Shown here: positions 13,496 through 26,587 of the stretch, piece after piece
How positions within the stretch are numbered: the first letter of the stretch is position 1
Layout: each line of letters opens with the position of its first letter
Source of the DNA: Macrolepiota albuminosa
Taxonomy: Eukaryota; Basidiomycota; Agaricomycetes; Agaricales; Agaricaceae
Direction: 5' to 3'
Assembly (NCBI GenBank): GCA_027475525.1
Contig: JAMWFC010000137.1
Span: 1-64,000, forward strand
DNA: 64,000 nucleotides
Position numbers and translations under genes: made by a program
Notes under the pieces: generated by a model
The model's database searches: none
What the model was told of the DNA's origin: nothing
Seen by the model: the letters and a program-made list of their open reading frames with translations, nothing else

Positions 13496-13850
13496 TGCAT
13501 GCCATCAACCACCCATCAATATTGTTTGTCACCAGTTTTCCTCGTGCCTCTGCCATCACACTGCCATCAATATTATTTGTCATTGCTCTCATTTTTTTAG
13601 CATATCATCAACCAACCATCAATATTGTTTGTCACCATCATCTTCTGCCTCTCCACCATCACACCACCATCAATATTATTTGTCATTGCTTCCCATTATC
13701 ATTTTTGCTTGGCATCATCTCTTCCCACTCCTCCACTCACTCATTCTTGCTTGGCACCATCTCTTCCCACCTCACTGCCCATCATTCTTGCTTGGCATCA
13801 TCTCTTCCCATCCTCTATTATCAATATTACTTGTTATTGCCACATCAACT
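13496..13850. repeat. Degenerate minisatellite
   Basis: Two interleaved units recur: CATCAATATTrTTTGTCA (five copies, about 13510-13830, slightly varied) and TTGCTTGGCATCATCTCTTCCCA (three copies, 13707-13812). Open frames here are by-products of the repeats. Confidence 0.7.
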
Positions 13851-14637
13851 GTTCCAACAATGAATTTCTGCAGATTATACTGAGTTCTACTTCACTTATT
13901 TATCTTGTCATTCACATGCATTTAATATCATTGTCTTTATCAAACATAAGATTATTCATTGAGCTGAAGTTTATTCTAATATATATTTCCAAACTATTCA
14001 TTGTAGACAGATATACTATGAAAATCTCATTGTTGTTGTTGGCAGTGGCAGCATTAGTGCTGATGAAGCCTTGTTCTTGCATGGGCCCCATTTTATCTCT
14101 GCATCTTTCTGCTTTTTATGTTGCCTGACACTGGCTACCATAGTGCCTAGGGCTTAGCTAGTAGTATGTGGAGTTATCATGTTGATAAACATTGAAGGGG
14201 CTTCAGAAATATTAGCCTGGTCATTCTGAGGCATCAACAATGACATGTTCCAATCAGCAGAGACCTGCAATTCTATGGGCTCTGAAGAAGCACTGCTAAT
14301 GGGCAATGTTGTGGATGCAGGGTCAGGGGTGGATGGTGTTGCTATAAAGTATGATAAGTATTTTGTAGGTACAATGATGATAGGAATGTAGCTGACTTGG
14401 CAGCATAATAATCAGTCTGCTATATTTTTTATTCCTTCTAGTCCATTTTACAAAAGTAAGTAGTCTTTGATGTCCATGTATTAAAGAGGATATTGACCTC
14501 AGCACAAGTGAGCTTACTCAGAGAGTGGAACCAATCAATTGGCCAGTGTTCAATGATAACACTAGAGGAAATTGTAATCTTTTCATCAAATCTAATGTAA
14601 ACTATTTGAACTTTTCCAATTATTGATTCTAGAAACA
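13851..14637. other. AT-rich, no gene recognised
   Basis: No frame, repeat pair or motif that I can support. Confidence 0.45.
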
Positions 14638-14869
14638 TGTAACGAAATTATGGAATTCAGTGAGGGCTTACAGTTTATACTACACAGAATCAGACCAGTC
14701 TGGTCTATTGACTATGTAGAATGAATACAAAATAAGCTGCTTAATAAGCAGCAGGTAACTAAGTATTTATAATTATGTAAATAATATTATAATAAATATA
14801 ATATAACATTGAGCTAGTCTACTAAGTAAAAGCTATGTGGCCAATGCCACATAGCATGCTATGCTACAC
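14638..14869 (-). repeat. LTR-like repeat with perfect hairpin
   Basis: Starts TGTAAC and ends TACACA. Positions 14638-14804 recur at 44625-44790 with about 90% identity by eye (GAATGAATACAAAATAAGCTGCTTAATAAGCAGCA is common; longest exact blocks are shorter). It contains a 10-bp perfect stem, GCTATGTGGC/GCCACATAGC (about 14832-14856), and is followed by CCCCCC, which on the minus strand would be a polypurine tract before a 3' LTR. Confidence 0.45.
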
Positions 14870-17800
14870 ACCCCCCAATCAGACCAAATTACAGTCTCAA
14901 AACATCATGACAGTCAGGCTGTTGGTAGATCAGGAGCAGGGGCAATAGAAGAGTCTCTGGGAGCCTGGAATGGATTAGCTATAGTATCGTCCATGTCATA
15001 ATCAAGGAGATTATCCTTAGATGCGGGCTCATGTGAGGTGTCCAATGGCTCAGCCTCAGGCTGGGAGTTGTTGTAGTCCTGGAGAGGGGACAGTGTGAGA
15101 GTGGAGTCAACAAGTTGACCCATCATTGGTTTGTCAGGCTCAAGAAGATCCCCATTATTGGACAGATAGTGGCACATCCACAATTCTCGAGCATAGATGT
15201 CTTGCCTAATGGAAAGATACATTTCCTTGCAAAATGCATTGTCAAAGGTGCGACAGTCATCCTGCTGCTAGAGCAAGAGGCACTGTCAATTGCTGATGGT
15301 GGCCTCATGCCAGCCATCCTACTCAACGAGAGACTGGGGAGTCCCATAATGTTTGAGGCATTGAAGCCTCTCATTGTTGATAGCCATGGCTTCCTGCTGA
15401 AGCTGATGGTTGGTCAAGAAGGTGACCCCATACATGTACGAATGGTCAGCCCAGCTGACCAGAATCTGGTTATAAATAAGGATGCATAACACATCCAAAG
15501 TGGTGAAAACAGAGGCAGAGGCCTCCAGGATGTCAACAGCCCAAGCCTCAAAGGTCAGGTTGTGGGATTGGAGGGGCATAAATAGCTGTCCCGTAGCCAC
15601 CTCATATTTGGCAATGGCTTCTTTGTAGAGGCCAGGTCATGCAAATACATAGGTCAGGTGCTTATGCACCATGGACTTGGATGGGCAGCTTATACATAGC
15701 ACATACAAGTGCAAAGCCAAATAGGCTGCACCAGTGAATGTGCATGGCACATATAAGAGGAGGGCATACAAGCCCAGGTAATCCAAAGCAAATGGCTGCT
15801 TTCAGGAGGAGTTAGGCCTACAAAGGCCAGCTTCACATTCTCCTTGTGGTGATAGATCTGCAAAGGCACAATCATATGCAGGACTTTCTCCTGCTCCTTG
15901 TTACTCACAAAGGATACTGCAATCATGTGGTACACAACATTGCCAAGTAGTTGGGACATCGTCCAGTCCTGGGCAGTAGGGTGACAGTTGAGTGTCATCC
16001 ACATAAATTTGTTGAGCAGCAAATAGCCCAACTGATGCTGATAAATTGGCATAAACTAGTTGTTAACTAATGCATGGAGCCAGCAAAGCTCCTAAGAGTT
16101 GTGAGGGAATCTCCAAGGTGCAACTTGGTACACTTTGCTGTTGTGGGGCATTTGCATGGCGTTGCCCTCTTTGTTGGCCTCAAAGGCCCTGGCTGCGCAG
16201 GCTTCTTGCCCGATGAAGATAGTGTTGGTCAATAGAGACCAGTTGTATTGGGGAGCTAGCCCTATGCCAAAAAAGGAGTTCTGGCACTCAATAGTATGAT
16301 CATAGTAGATCACCATGCTGAGCACATCAGAAATGCACCTGGTTTCTTCTTCAAAGAGGGCAGCTCCTTGTTTGGTGCTATCCTGTGCCCAACAGTTCAG
16401 TCCATCTTGGCTCATCAATTACTGTTGTGCTGCTCATGCACCATATGTTGTGCCACAGTCTTGTGCAGCACAGGGGATTCCATACAAGCCTCTTCAGGCT
16501 CCTCATACCAATCATTGTCAGAGGGTAGAGATGGCAGCCTCTCCAGGACAGAACTCTCCAAACATGGGTCCATTGCCCACACACATTGAGAATATTGGGC
16601 TGAGGAGCCTTCTACCAGTACTGTGGGTAAAAAGAGGATGTTAGCCCTTGGAGCCTCTTTCAGGGCATCCTTGGAGAAGTTCACGTTGACATAGGCATGC
16701 TTTTCTGGTTGCTTATCCTGACAATCCTTTCAGGGTTGTAAGGCCTTAGCCTCAGTGGGGCATGCACTGACGTCCCAGGAACTCTGCTCCCCAGAGTGCA
16801 TGGTGGATACCACGGATAATAGTCGCAAAGACATGACCTCAGATGTGCCACTAGTAAGGCGCTGAATCAGACAGGGGGTGGCTGGGACAGGGACATCATC
16901 ATAGGGGAAGATGTCCTGTCCTAGTCTGGCCTCCTGGCTGGGAGTGGAAATGCTTGATTGAGTTGAGCAGGAGGGCATGTCCTCCACTCCTTGCTGATGT
17001 GCCCTTTTGCTAGAGTTGATGTCCCAACTCGGGGGTGTAATCTGCTACTTACAAGCAGCCAAAAAGGCAAGGAGATCAGTTTTGCACTGAGCACACATAT
17101 GATCCATGCCATTCATCATTCAACTGATGAGGACAATGGCCTCTGCATTGCAGAAGAATGACAAGTCTGTGAGTATGTCGTACCCATTGTCCTCCAGGCA
17201 CTGGAAGAGGGAAGCCAGGACAAAGTCCTGGTTGTGAATGGGCTCAACAGTGTGTGCTTTTTCTTTGTTGCATCAAGGACACAACTCTTCTTCTGAGCTT
17301 GGGTTGGTGCAGCATCTCCAGCTGCTGTAACAAGGAGAGCCTGGCCAGGCTCTTTGTCAGTACTTTAGCCAGAGACTTGCTGCTTGGTTCTGTATTGAGA
17401 GCTTCTGTGCTCTCACCAGCTGTTTTTGCCAGCATGAGAGATGATCTACATCCTTCTGGACTGTTAGTGAGCATTGTGGCCAACTGGGAGGTCAATTTTC
17501 CTCCCTCAGTGGGCACCTCATGGGAGGCACCATACTGATGTAAGGGCGACCTCTAGAGGCTGTGGCTCAGTCACACAGCTGGCAAAGGAACATTCAAAGT
17601 GTATTAGAATATATACTGACAATATCATGATAGCTACTCACCTGGCAGAGGGAGATCCAAAGAGAACAAGTCTAGAGATTCCCTATGCCAGGTTGGATAC
17701 TTCTGGGGCCTCTGAAGCATGGGAAACAACTGTACAGTACAACAAAACCTTAAAAACTCAAAAATTGCCTACACAAACAATTGCACAAATAAGGAGCAAA

Positions 17801-18665
17801 CTCTGGCAAACTCTGGCTTATATAAGTGGTCTGGAAGCAATGCTGAGGGGCCCACACTTGTCTGAATGGTAGCTAAAGAACCAGAGCACCTCAAGGGCTA
17901 AGAATAGTACTAACAAATAGTGTTGAAAGAATAGAAACAGTAAAATGAAATAATGTCAAAAGAAATAAGAGAATGAACGAAGGAAGAGTGAAGAAATAAG
18001 GAGTGAAGAAAGGAAGAAATAAGAAGTCCCCTGACAGCTGAGGCATTGCACCCCAAGCTCCCATCCAAGCTGGGGAGTATGGCATCATTGCTGGCACACC
18101 AGCCATGCCAGGATAATGTGCTGGGGCTATAAACTGGGGCAAAGAATGAGTCCCCATTGATCCCCTTGCCAGTATGGGGGCTAAATAGCCCCCTGTACTG
18201 GACTTGCTGGGATTGGCCCTCAGTGTGATGTGGTGCATAAGCACCCTGTACTATCTGATGATGCAGAAAACTATCCATGGATACGTTCTGGAGCATAAAG
18301 TTGCCCTGCATAAGTTGTTGTGGCTGATAGCCACTGATCACTGGCTGCTGTGGCAGGTAGCCCACTGCTGGTTGTTGCTGCTGCTGTGAGAAGCCCACAG
18401 CCTATTGCAATTGTTTCCACTAGGGCACATTTTGGATAAGTGGAGGAGCCATCTGCCCCCCGTCTTCAGCCAACAGTATGCCCAATGGTGAGAACTCAGA
18501 TACATGCTGTTGCTGCTGATTATCCTGGTCCATAGGCGATGTGTCTATAGTTGAGAAAAGAAAGGGAAAAAAGAAATTTTGAATTTTACGATGTGTCTCA
18601 GCCACAGTTGCTGACCAACTCAGCCAAGCCGTGATTGGCACTGCAATCAAATTAAGCACTGGCAC
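14870..18665 (-). pseudogene. Unrecognised decayed minus-strand gene, split by a solo LTR
   Basis: A chain of minus-strand frames reads in a consistent style. It starts near 18525 (a Gln-rich region with FSQQQQQPAVGYLPQQP), goes through Pro/Met-rich sequence to 18037, resumes beyond the solo LTR at 17538 (YGASHEVPTEGGKL), and continues with many stops to DIYARELWMCHYL and an acidic tail ending at 14914. I do not recognise a domain. The right side of the repeat at 14638-14869 would be its natural end if this is the interior of an LTR element, but no RT or integrase is visible. It is heavily C-to-T decayed. Confidence 0.35.
17539..18036 (-). mobile_element. Solo LTR, family B
   Basis: 498 bp, TGTAAGGGCGACC...CCCCTGACA on the plus strand, flanked by ACTGA/GCTGA (one transition). 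It matches the other family-B LTRs at 25607-43391 (split), 43419-44285 and 48864-49382. Sense orientation is minus, judged from the 5' LTR at 48864-49382. It contains the self-primer sequence AGAACAAGTCT at 17663-17673 (minus-strand RNA: AGACTTGTTCT). Confidence 0.85.
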
Positions 18666-20012
18666 ACTTACCTAACTGATGTGGGTGCTTAATGCCCTTC
18701 AACTCCAAATAGTGGTCAAGTGCTGCTAGCTTGAAGCAATAGGAGTATGGCTTCCATGTTGTGTCTCTGAGGGACCAGCATATCTTGAACTTGAGCATAT
18801 TCCACTCAGTCCACTGGTGCCCAATTATGCACTCAATAAACCACTTGTTGTTGTCTTGTTACCCCAAAGTCATAAGGGCCAAGGGTTGCCCTGTTAAGGA
18901 ACAATGTGTCATCAGACATGTCATATGGTTGCAGCAGCAACACATGGAACTTTGGAACGATACATTGATAGGCTTCTACTCGGACTGAGCGCATCAAGGG
19001 ACATTATAGGCCAACCAACACTTGACACACTGGAGACTCTAGTGACCAGTTTGGGTACAGAGCAGCCCTAGCTCTGTCGCTCTATTGCAGGACTTATTCA
19101 TTTACCCTATTTACTAGTTACCAGGCCTTCAGCATACTCCATTCACCTAGTTTAAAGACAAAGGAGGCTCAGAATGTATAGCGCTAACACAATGACAGGA
19201 GAGGACTCTAACCAAACCCCAATCACTTCCTGAAGGAGTCAGCAGTAGATGCTGCCATTTGACGAGGCACTTCAATCAGAAGTCTAAAAGGATCAATGAC
19301 GGCAGCACAGGATATACTTAAACCTGACATCTGGACCTGTCAGGAACTGGTACAATGAGTAGCGCTGACATTAGCACTCATGGTGTCTGTCGAGGATTTT
19401 CTGACCATACTCTGGAACAGTCTGGTCAATCAGAGTTATAGTAAAAGTGAGCAGACCTGTATAATTTAGAGTTGCTGTTGGTCACCATAATGCCATTGGT
19501 TGCCATCATCCATGTGCAAAAGATTGCCGTTGACAGGTCACTGTTAAAGGAAACCATGAGGAGAGGTGCTAGGAGGTAGCGCTGCAAATGGACTTATCTT
19601 GGGAAACACAGTAGTGCATAGTATATAAAATAGCTACTTCACATGTACATAACAATGAATTGTAACCTCTTGAGCACCCAGTTACACTTAGCATTCAAAT
19701 CATGCTAGCTTTATCTGACTTCATCACTAAGTTGGGTGCTAGCCTTGTCTCTCTCATCTTCATTGTTTACAGTGCCACCTACAGGCACATTACGCTGCGC
19801 TACTCATCTTTTCTTCTATATCTTTGCTTAAACTATGACACTTACTGTCTGCTAGGTAGCACCTGAGGCGCTATTACCTGGCACATTGTTCTATCACCTC
19901 TGCTTGAGCACACTGGAACCCTGTCAGGACTCCTCACAACCACATATGCCAGGTGCTGGAGACGGCATTGTACTGCATATATGTCTAGTGCACCAAACCA
20001 CAGTTGGCATCA
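18666..20012. other. No gene recognised; probable 3' end of decayed gypsy element
   Basis: Should contain the 3' LTR of the gypsy relic to the right, but I could not pair any part of it with the sequence near 25 kb. Short motifs such as TAGCGCT recur locally. Confidence 0.35.
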
Positions 20013-23000
20013 TCAACGCTGTTTCTGCAGTGTCTGTGGCAGCTCCAATACGTAGTTGGTACTAAGCTCTGCACCTAGCACTTGATATGGGCCCACCCAT
20101 TTCAGGCAGAGTTTACTTGCCTGTCTCTTGAGCAATCTTAGATTATGTGTTGACAGATAGACCAACACTTCTACTGATATAGGCAGATATTTCTGCCTAC
20201 AATGATTGGCATTTTTTGTCTGAAAGACTTGTGTCTCAATGATAGTGTTATGTGCAGATGCAATATTCTCCAATGCCTGCCTAGCAAACTCAACTACTCC
20301 TCGGTGGGCGACCACATCCACACAAATCTTGTACAGCATGAAGGGCATGTACTCTCCATTGAGCTCAAAGGGTGCATATCCTGTAGCTTCTGAAATACTT
20401 GCATTAATAGCAAACTCAGTGAGTAGACACCAGTCCACCCAGTCTTGTTGGTCAGAGCAAACAACGATCCTTAGAATCTGGCTTATACTGTGGTTGGCCT
20501 GCTCAGTTTGCCTATCCATCTGAAGATGGAAAGACATTGACATTAGGAGTCTGGCTCCTAATAGATTGTGGAGTTCCCTCCACTATTGCAACATGAATTT
20601 TGAGTCACAATCACTCACAATGGTATTAGGCAGCTCATGCAGCCTAACAATCTCTCTGAGGTAGATCCATGACAGCTCCTTAGCCATCAGCATTGTTTGC
20701 ACCAGTATAAGGTGCACCATGCTTATCATATAACATATCAATACTCAGAGGTAATCAAACCCTCTTGATTTGGAAAAGAGACCTATAAAGTCCATCCCAA
20801 TGGAGTCTCAAGGCTTTATGGGCATCGGGAGCTGGTGCAGCTTTCCTGCAGGGGGTCCAGGAGGCAGTTTTGCCTGTTGACATGCTGTGCATGATGCACA
20901 GAACTTGGTAATCTCCTGAGCCATGTGTGGCCACCAATACCATCTCCCGATGTATCTCAATGTTTGTGTGGCACTGAAGTGCCCCACCAGTGCATAGGCC
21001 TGGTCCAGAACATACATCACAATAGTTCGCGCACAGGGAAAACAGATCACTGCCACTTCTTGATAGTTTTCCATTGTGATTAAACCATCAGGCCCCTGCC
21101 TGAACTGAGGGTGGTCATTGGAATTGGTTATTACTTCTGCAAAGAGGGGGTCATGTCTGTACTCCTGCACCACTTCCTTATAAAAGTTGTTCTTCTCCAG
21201 GCTAAGTGGCTGAGATGAAGGCAACTTGCCTTTTAATATATCAGCCAAAGTAAAGGGCACTCAGGTTCCCCAGGCAAGGTGAGCTCTTTGGCCTCAGTCT
21301 CTTTTAGCAGCTTGGCTGCTATGTCCCGCTCTTCATGCTGTTCTTGGAGGTGAGTACTTTGCCTCTGTTCATTATTGCACATAGCACATACCTCAAGGAC
21401 ATGTTCCTTGATTTCCTAATATCAATGGAGAGGCAAGTCCTCTCTATCTAGGTTTATGTGGCAATCTGCCTGCACATACTCATGAGGCTCATGAGCCTCA
21501 CTAACTACATCACTCTCAAAGTAGCAAGACAAATAGTCTGCTACTTTATTGAGTTCATCTTTGACATAGGTGATATCAAATTGGTATCTCGACATGTAGT
21601 CAATCCACCATTGCTGATGCAGCAATAAGTTCACTTGAGTTTTGAAGAACTCAAGTGCCTTGTGATCAGTAATAATATGTATGGAATATCCCATCAGCTT
21701 ATCCTCCTATTTGAGGAGAGCCTCAAGTATGGCTAGGGTTTCTAGCTTGTGCACAGCATAGTTTTGCTGGGTGGTGGTGAACTTTTTCAACATGAATCCT
21801 GCTGGGCAGCATGTCTGCCAACTGCTCCCCTGACCATACATGGCCCCAATGCCTGTCTTAGATGCATCACAGATGAGCCAGATAGACCTGTTCCATTTAG
21901 GGTCAATCAGTCAAATAACCAGGATCTTTGTACAGATCCACTTGACCATTTTGAAGCACTGCTGGTGCAGCAGCTGCCAATTGAATGGTGACTCATTCTG
22001 AGTCTGAGTAAATGAATATGTCATCTAAGTAGACATGCATAAAACATCCTATCACGTCCTGGAATATAGAGGTCATCAACCTCTGAAAAGTTGCTGGGAC
22101 ATTACAGTCTCCAATTTGCATAATGTTGCTCATAAATGTGCCCATGATCAATGCAAATATGGTTTTGGGTACATCTTCAGTGCAAATGCGCACCTGCCTA
22201 TAAGCATCAGTGAGGTCAATTTTTGAGCAATACTTCACTCAAGCCATGTCTTCCCAGATTACCTCCTGATCTGGTAAAAAAGTTATGTCCTTTATGGTAT
22301 TATCATTGTGCTGGTCTACATCAAGAGCTGTTTGAAGAGTTCTGTCCTTCTTTGGGATGCACAGTAATAATGCAGCCTGAGCAGTGGTGCATGGTGACCA
22401 CCATTGAGCATTCAAATAGCAATTAGTTTTATCGTGTAATTGCTTCTGGAGTGCACATGAGCAGCGTGGCAAGTGGTATTTGTACTGCTTGCTCTCATCT
22501 ATGAGATTGATCTCATGGTTTACTTCCCACTAAGGCAGGAGCTCCTCCTTGGTCCCATTGACCATATTGGCAAATTCCTCTTGCCATTGCTGATGCAACC
22601 AAGGAATATTGTCCTCACAAAGGCTCATCACCTTCTGTTTTCCCTTCAGATGCATCAGGGGAAAGTACTTCCACTGTATCCAATAGTGTACAAGACTGCT
22701 ATGCATATTGCTTATGCATTGCAAACACCCAATCTACACTGTCATTGGATATGTGCAGCCTTATTGGGGATTCCACTATTGCTGCCCTACAGGCCATGAG
22801 GCTTTTCCCCTCACATATAAGTGAATATGCTACAGAGACTTCATCCAATGCTGGCTGGCAATACACTAGTGTGACAATAGTCTGTCACTGGTGCATGCTT
22901 TGCACACATGTGGCTGCCACCAGCTTGTTTTATTCCTGTGACATTCATTTGAGGGTCATATGCCCAGTTGTACTCAAGTAGGTCGGTCTTATAAGAACTG

Positions 23001-24250
23001 CATGTCCTCACAATATGAGGCTTCCACCTCTTGGTTGCTGTCCCTCAAGCCATTTTCTTCATTTGTACAATGTTATTCTTGTTGTGATTGTTTAAAGACA
23101 GCCAATCCATCATTGCTGCTAAGCACTCAGAGTTGCTATCATGACTGTAGTACTTGTTGTTGAAGGCTTCATCAAATATGTCTATGATGACATACTCCTC
23201 CCCCTCCACAACCACACTCTCAGGCTCTGCACCCAATGCCTCTTCTGGGGGCTCTTAGTTGTCTGTGGAGTGCTCAGCCTCAGACTCAGTGGAGATATCT
23301 CTGTCACTTCCACTCATGGCTGCAGTATGTGCAGCACAAAGGTGGGCTCAGGATGTATACCCCTTTCTCAGAGCTCCCACCCTTGTAAGACAGTTGGTAG
23401 CATAGTGGCCTGGCTGGCCACATGCAAAACATGTTTCCATCTGACCAGATGGATTGGCCAGCTTGACTTCCAGCCATGGCTTAAAACGTTCTCCATCCAG
23501 AGCCCACTCTGGTCATTGGTGGCTACATCCTCAATTCCCAGCAGGAGCTTGGCATACCACAAACCATAGGTTATGGTCACATTTCAAGTCAGCCTTTTTA
23601 GCCAGGAAGGTTTCTACATGCTAACCTTGTGAGGATGCCCCAGCAGGTATAGGTTGCCTGCTTCCTCCTTTGTGGCTGCTACAATGCTTGTAGTGGTTAG
23701 CAGTCTTAAGAGACTGCTCATACCTTATGGCGTATGCTACAAACTCCTCAACATCATTGACCTCTGGAGATAACCTGTCATCACATATCAGATAGCAGCA
23801 CATGTCTGCTGGGATACCATCCAAGAATGTTTCTAGCATAGTGTACCCGTCTGGGTATACTGCCATGTTCTGGGCATGGTCATTCAGGATATCATAGAAC
23901 CCTTGTATACCCAACTTCTCAGTGTACTTGGCAGACTGGAAGTCCTGCCTTGTGTCCTGTAACATTGAAGGGTGCACAAATTGATTGTACAGTCCTGTAA
24001 GGACTCCCTTGAATATTCAATCATACTGGACCCAGTTGACATGCAATACTGCTTGTCAGAACCAACTCATGGCCTCTCTAGCCAAGAACTCAGGCAGAAC
24101 AAAAATTTGTTCTCGTTCCATATAGTCACCCCTGTATAAGCACATGGCGAGGTGGGTGCATACATCCATTGCCCAATCCTCCAAGTCACTAAACTTGGAC
24201 GCACCTGAATAGGTGTGAATGTGCCTACTCTCTGCTTTATGCAGCTTCAC
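20013..24250 (-). pseudogene. Decayed Ty3/gypsy element interior (gag to integrase)
   Basis: Minus-strand order: gag helical domain (24250-23621, with LEDWAMDVCTHLAM and FLDGIPADMCC), a protease/linker area, RT (22472-21993, ending VYLDDIFIYSDSE with the catalytic Asp pair kept), RNase H end (21694-21422, ITDHKALEFF), integrase zinc finger (21260-20808, CASCTACQQAK), and integrase core and C-terminus (20543-20013, QMDRQTEQANHSISQILR). Many stops and frameshifts separate the parts. Decayed gag N-terminal sequence probably continues to about 25450. No LTR pair was found and no chromodomain is visible. Inactive. Confidence 0.8.
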
Positions 24251-25606
24251 TCTGTCTGGTAATCATAAGGTTACTCCCAGACTACACAATGAAGGCAGTT
24301 GTGCATGGCTTCACAATGCATACAAATGGCCTCTTATTGGCCTGAGGATCTAGTCGCTAGATCAGCAGCTTGAAGAAGCAATTTTCCTTGTCTACCCTGC
24401 AGTGGACATTCCAAGCCTTCTTGACTGTAGGCATAGTTGCCTGATCTAGGGCACTTATCCTGGCATCTACCAGGGACATCACATCTCATGGCACCATCTC
24501 AATCGAGGAAGTTTCCTCAATCATGATCATTGCGCTGCCCTGGTTCTGGAGAAGATTGATTCTCCTGGCTCTGTGTCACAAATCAACAACGCATCTCATC
24601 AATGGGCTTAGTGTCCTCAAATACAATGCTCTGATTGTCAATAAGGGAATGTCCCTTAGCCCAGAGGTTGCTATTGCGCATATGTTGATAGACAACTCAG
24701 TCGCTCAACGTTTCTGCCATTGGCACATGCAGCATCAAAGATGCCTTGCTCTCCACCTTAAAAGCAGTACTAGCCTGTCCATCCAGGCCTGACATCTCTG
24801 TCCTGGGGTCCCAGTTATGCATGTGTGGAGGCTCCTCATGCCACCTTTGTCCTGCTCACTGAATTTGCCTCAGACACTTCCTGTGCCTGTGCTAGTGCCT
24901 CTACTAGCTTGACTTCGATATCCTAATTACAACGTGCTGAGCATTCCTTGAAAGTGTGGCTTCAGAAGGTTGACACTCCTGATTGCCTTGCAGCCTTATG
25001 CTGCAAATACATCTGAAGTTCTAGAGTGAGAACTTTCACCATCAAATCAGTATATTTAGTACTGAATACAGTGGGCACCTCATGCCCTTGTCACCTAAGT
25101 GCTACTATATGTGCAGAAGCGTAATGCTTGAGTTGCACCTGAGTGGTGTATTTCATCACTTTTGGATATAGATCTCAGAACACCTGCAGGTGCACAGTGT
25201 ACATGGTTTTCAACCACTGCACCTCTGCTCTGGCATTGTTGTCAGTAGACAACTCACCAACCTCCTCTGGGAGATCAGAAACCTTCTGGACCTCATTTAC
25301 TGCTGAGGTGCACAGGAAACAATTTTCTGTGTTGCTTGCTTCCTGGGTTGCATTCTCCTCCAATACCTCTTCTATGTGGACTTCTGCTATCCTTGTAGGC
25401 ATCACACCCACCTTGGCCTGCCTGGCCCCACTATTCTGGCTTGGGAGCACATGTTCTCCAGTTCATACCAATGAGTTGGTCACTCCTGAGGTGCCCTAGA
25501 CACCTGTTGACTGTCTGACCTCATTAGAGGGCCCTTTGGAAGCCAACCAGCTGGACTGTTGAAGTCCTCCTGGCAACTGCGTAACAGGGGGAGTTAATCC
25601 TCCTAG
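24251..25606 (-). other. Probable gag N-terminal remains of the gypsy relic
   Basis: Minus-strand frames such as 25450-25175 (EVHIEEVLEENATQEASN; acidic and helical) read toward the gag domain at 24250. Coding sense is plausible but broken by many stops. No LTR boundary is seen before the family-B LTR that starts at 25607. Confidence 0.35.
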
Positions 25607-25827
25607 TGTCAGGAGACTCCTCATTTCCTCCTTCCTTCACTCCTTATCTCTTCACTCTCCTTTCATTCATTCTCTTATTTCTTCTGACATTATTTTATTT
25701 TACTGTTTCTATTCTTTCAACACTATTTGTTAGTACTATTTTTAGCCCTTCAGGTGCTCTGGTTCTTTAGCTACTATTCAGACAAGTGTGGGCCCCTCAG
25801 CACCGCTTCCAGACTGCTTACATAAGC

Positions 25828-26554
25828 TGTCACGACCCCTCCCCTCCAGGCCCACCCCGGGACACTCCCGGAACACCCTCCAGGACCCTCCCTCCGACCC
25901 CACAGGACATGCCCCGCCGTCACGACCGCCGACACCGCCATCACGCGCATCAAGGACCGCCATCAGCCACCACCAGCCCCGATCAACGATTGGATCACGC
26001 GACTCGCTCCGGACATCGCGCATCACGCATCACGGCTCCATCCACGCCAATTGATGCGCCCCGCACGCGCGATCCCGGTATACAGCCTCTGCCGCTACTC
26101 AATGACCCCCGGAACCCATCCCAGACATCCCGGAACCCCGAGACCCGGCCCCGTAGTACTTATAGCATAATTCCCTGTTGTATTCGCTAGTCTTGATATT
26201 ACTTTGGTTATTGCGTGCCCCTTTGCTTGACTGGTACGCCTTGATTGGTACGCTTCGACTGGCACGCCTAAGTATTTGCGTGCTCTAAGTTTTGGTACGC
26301 ACTTCGCGACTCTTGAATTACTAACTTGGTCTCGTCCTAGAACCTCCGGTTCACGACTCGACCCCCTCTAACCCCAGTTACCTCCAACTCAAAACCCCCG
26401 GACTCTAGTCCCCTCCCCCGGGATTACCCCTGTCCTCGTCTTGAACCCCGGAGTCCTAGCCCCGGAGTTCCAGACACCCGAGTATTCGTAGGTCAAGTCC
26501 GCATTGTAAGGGCGTTGCTTTCCCGGAAAGCCCCCGACTCAGCGGAACCTGACA
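25828..26554 (+). repeat. 5' LTR of element A
   Basis: Begins TGTCACGACC, ends CCTGACA. A TATA-like TATAGCATAA at 26161-26170 lies 28 bp upstream of 26189, where the self-primer sequence AGTCTTGATATTA (26189-26201) begins. This agrees with transcription starting at or near the self-primer. Confidence 0.92.
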
Positions 26555-26567
26555 TAATATCAAGACT
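26555..26567 (+). promoter_or_regulatory. Self-priming PBS of element A
   Basis: TAATATCAAGACT directly abuts the 5' LTR and is the exact 13-nt reverse complement of AGTCTTGATATTA at 26189-26201 in the LTR. This is the Tf1/sushi self-priming arrangement. Confidence 0.82.
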
Positions 26568-26587
26568 CCCTCCTTACACCGTTCTTG

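Noticed and set aside
13496..13850. Possible CRISPR-like array of regular repeats
   Set aside because: Repeats are degenerate, spacers are not unique, and the genome is eukaryotic.
13625..14128. 167-codon plus frame
   Set aside because: Composed of minisatellite units translated in one frame; not a gene.
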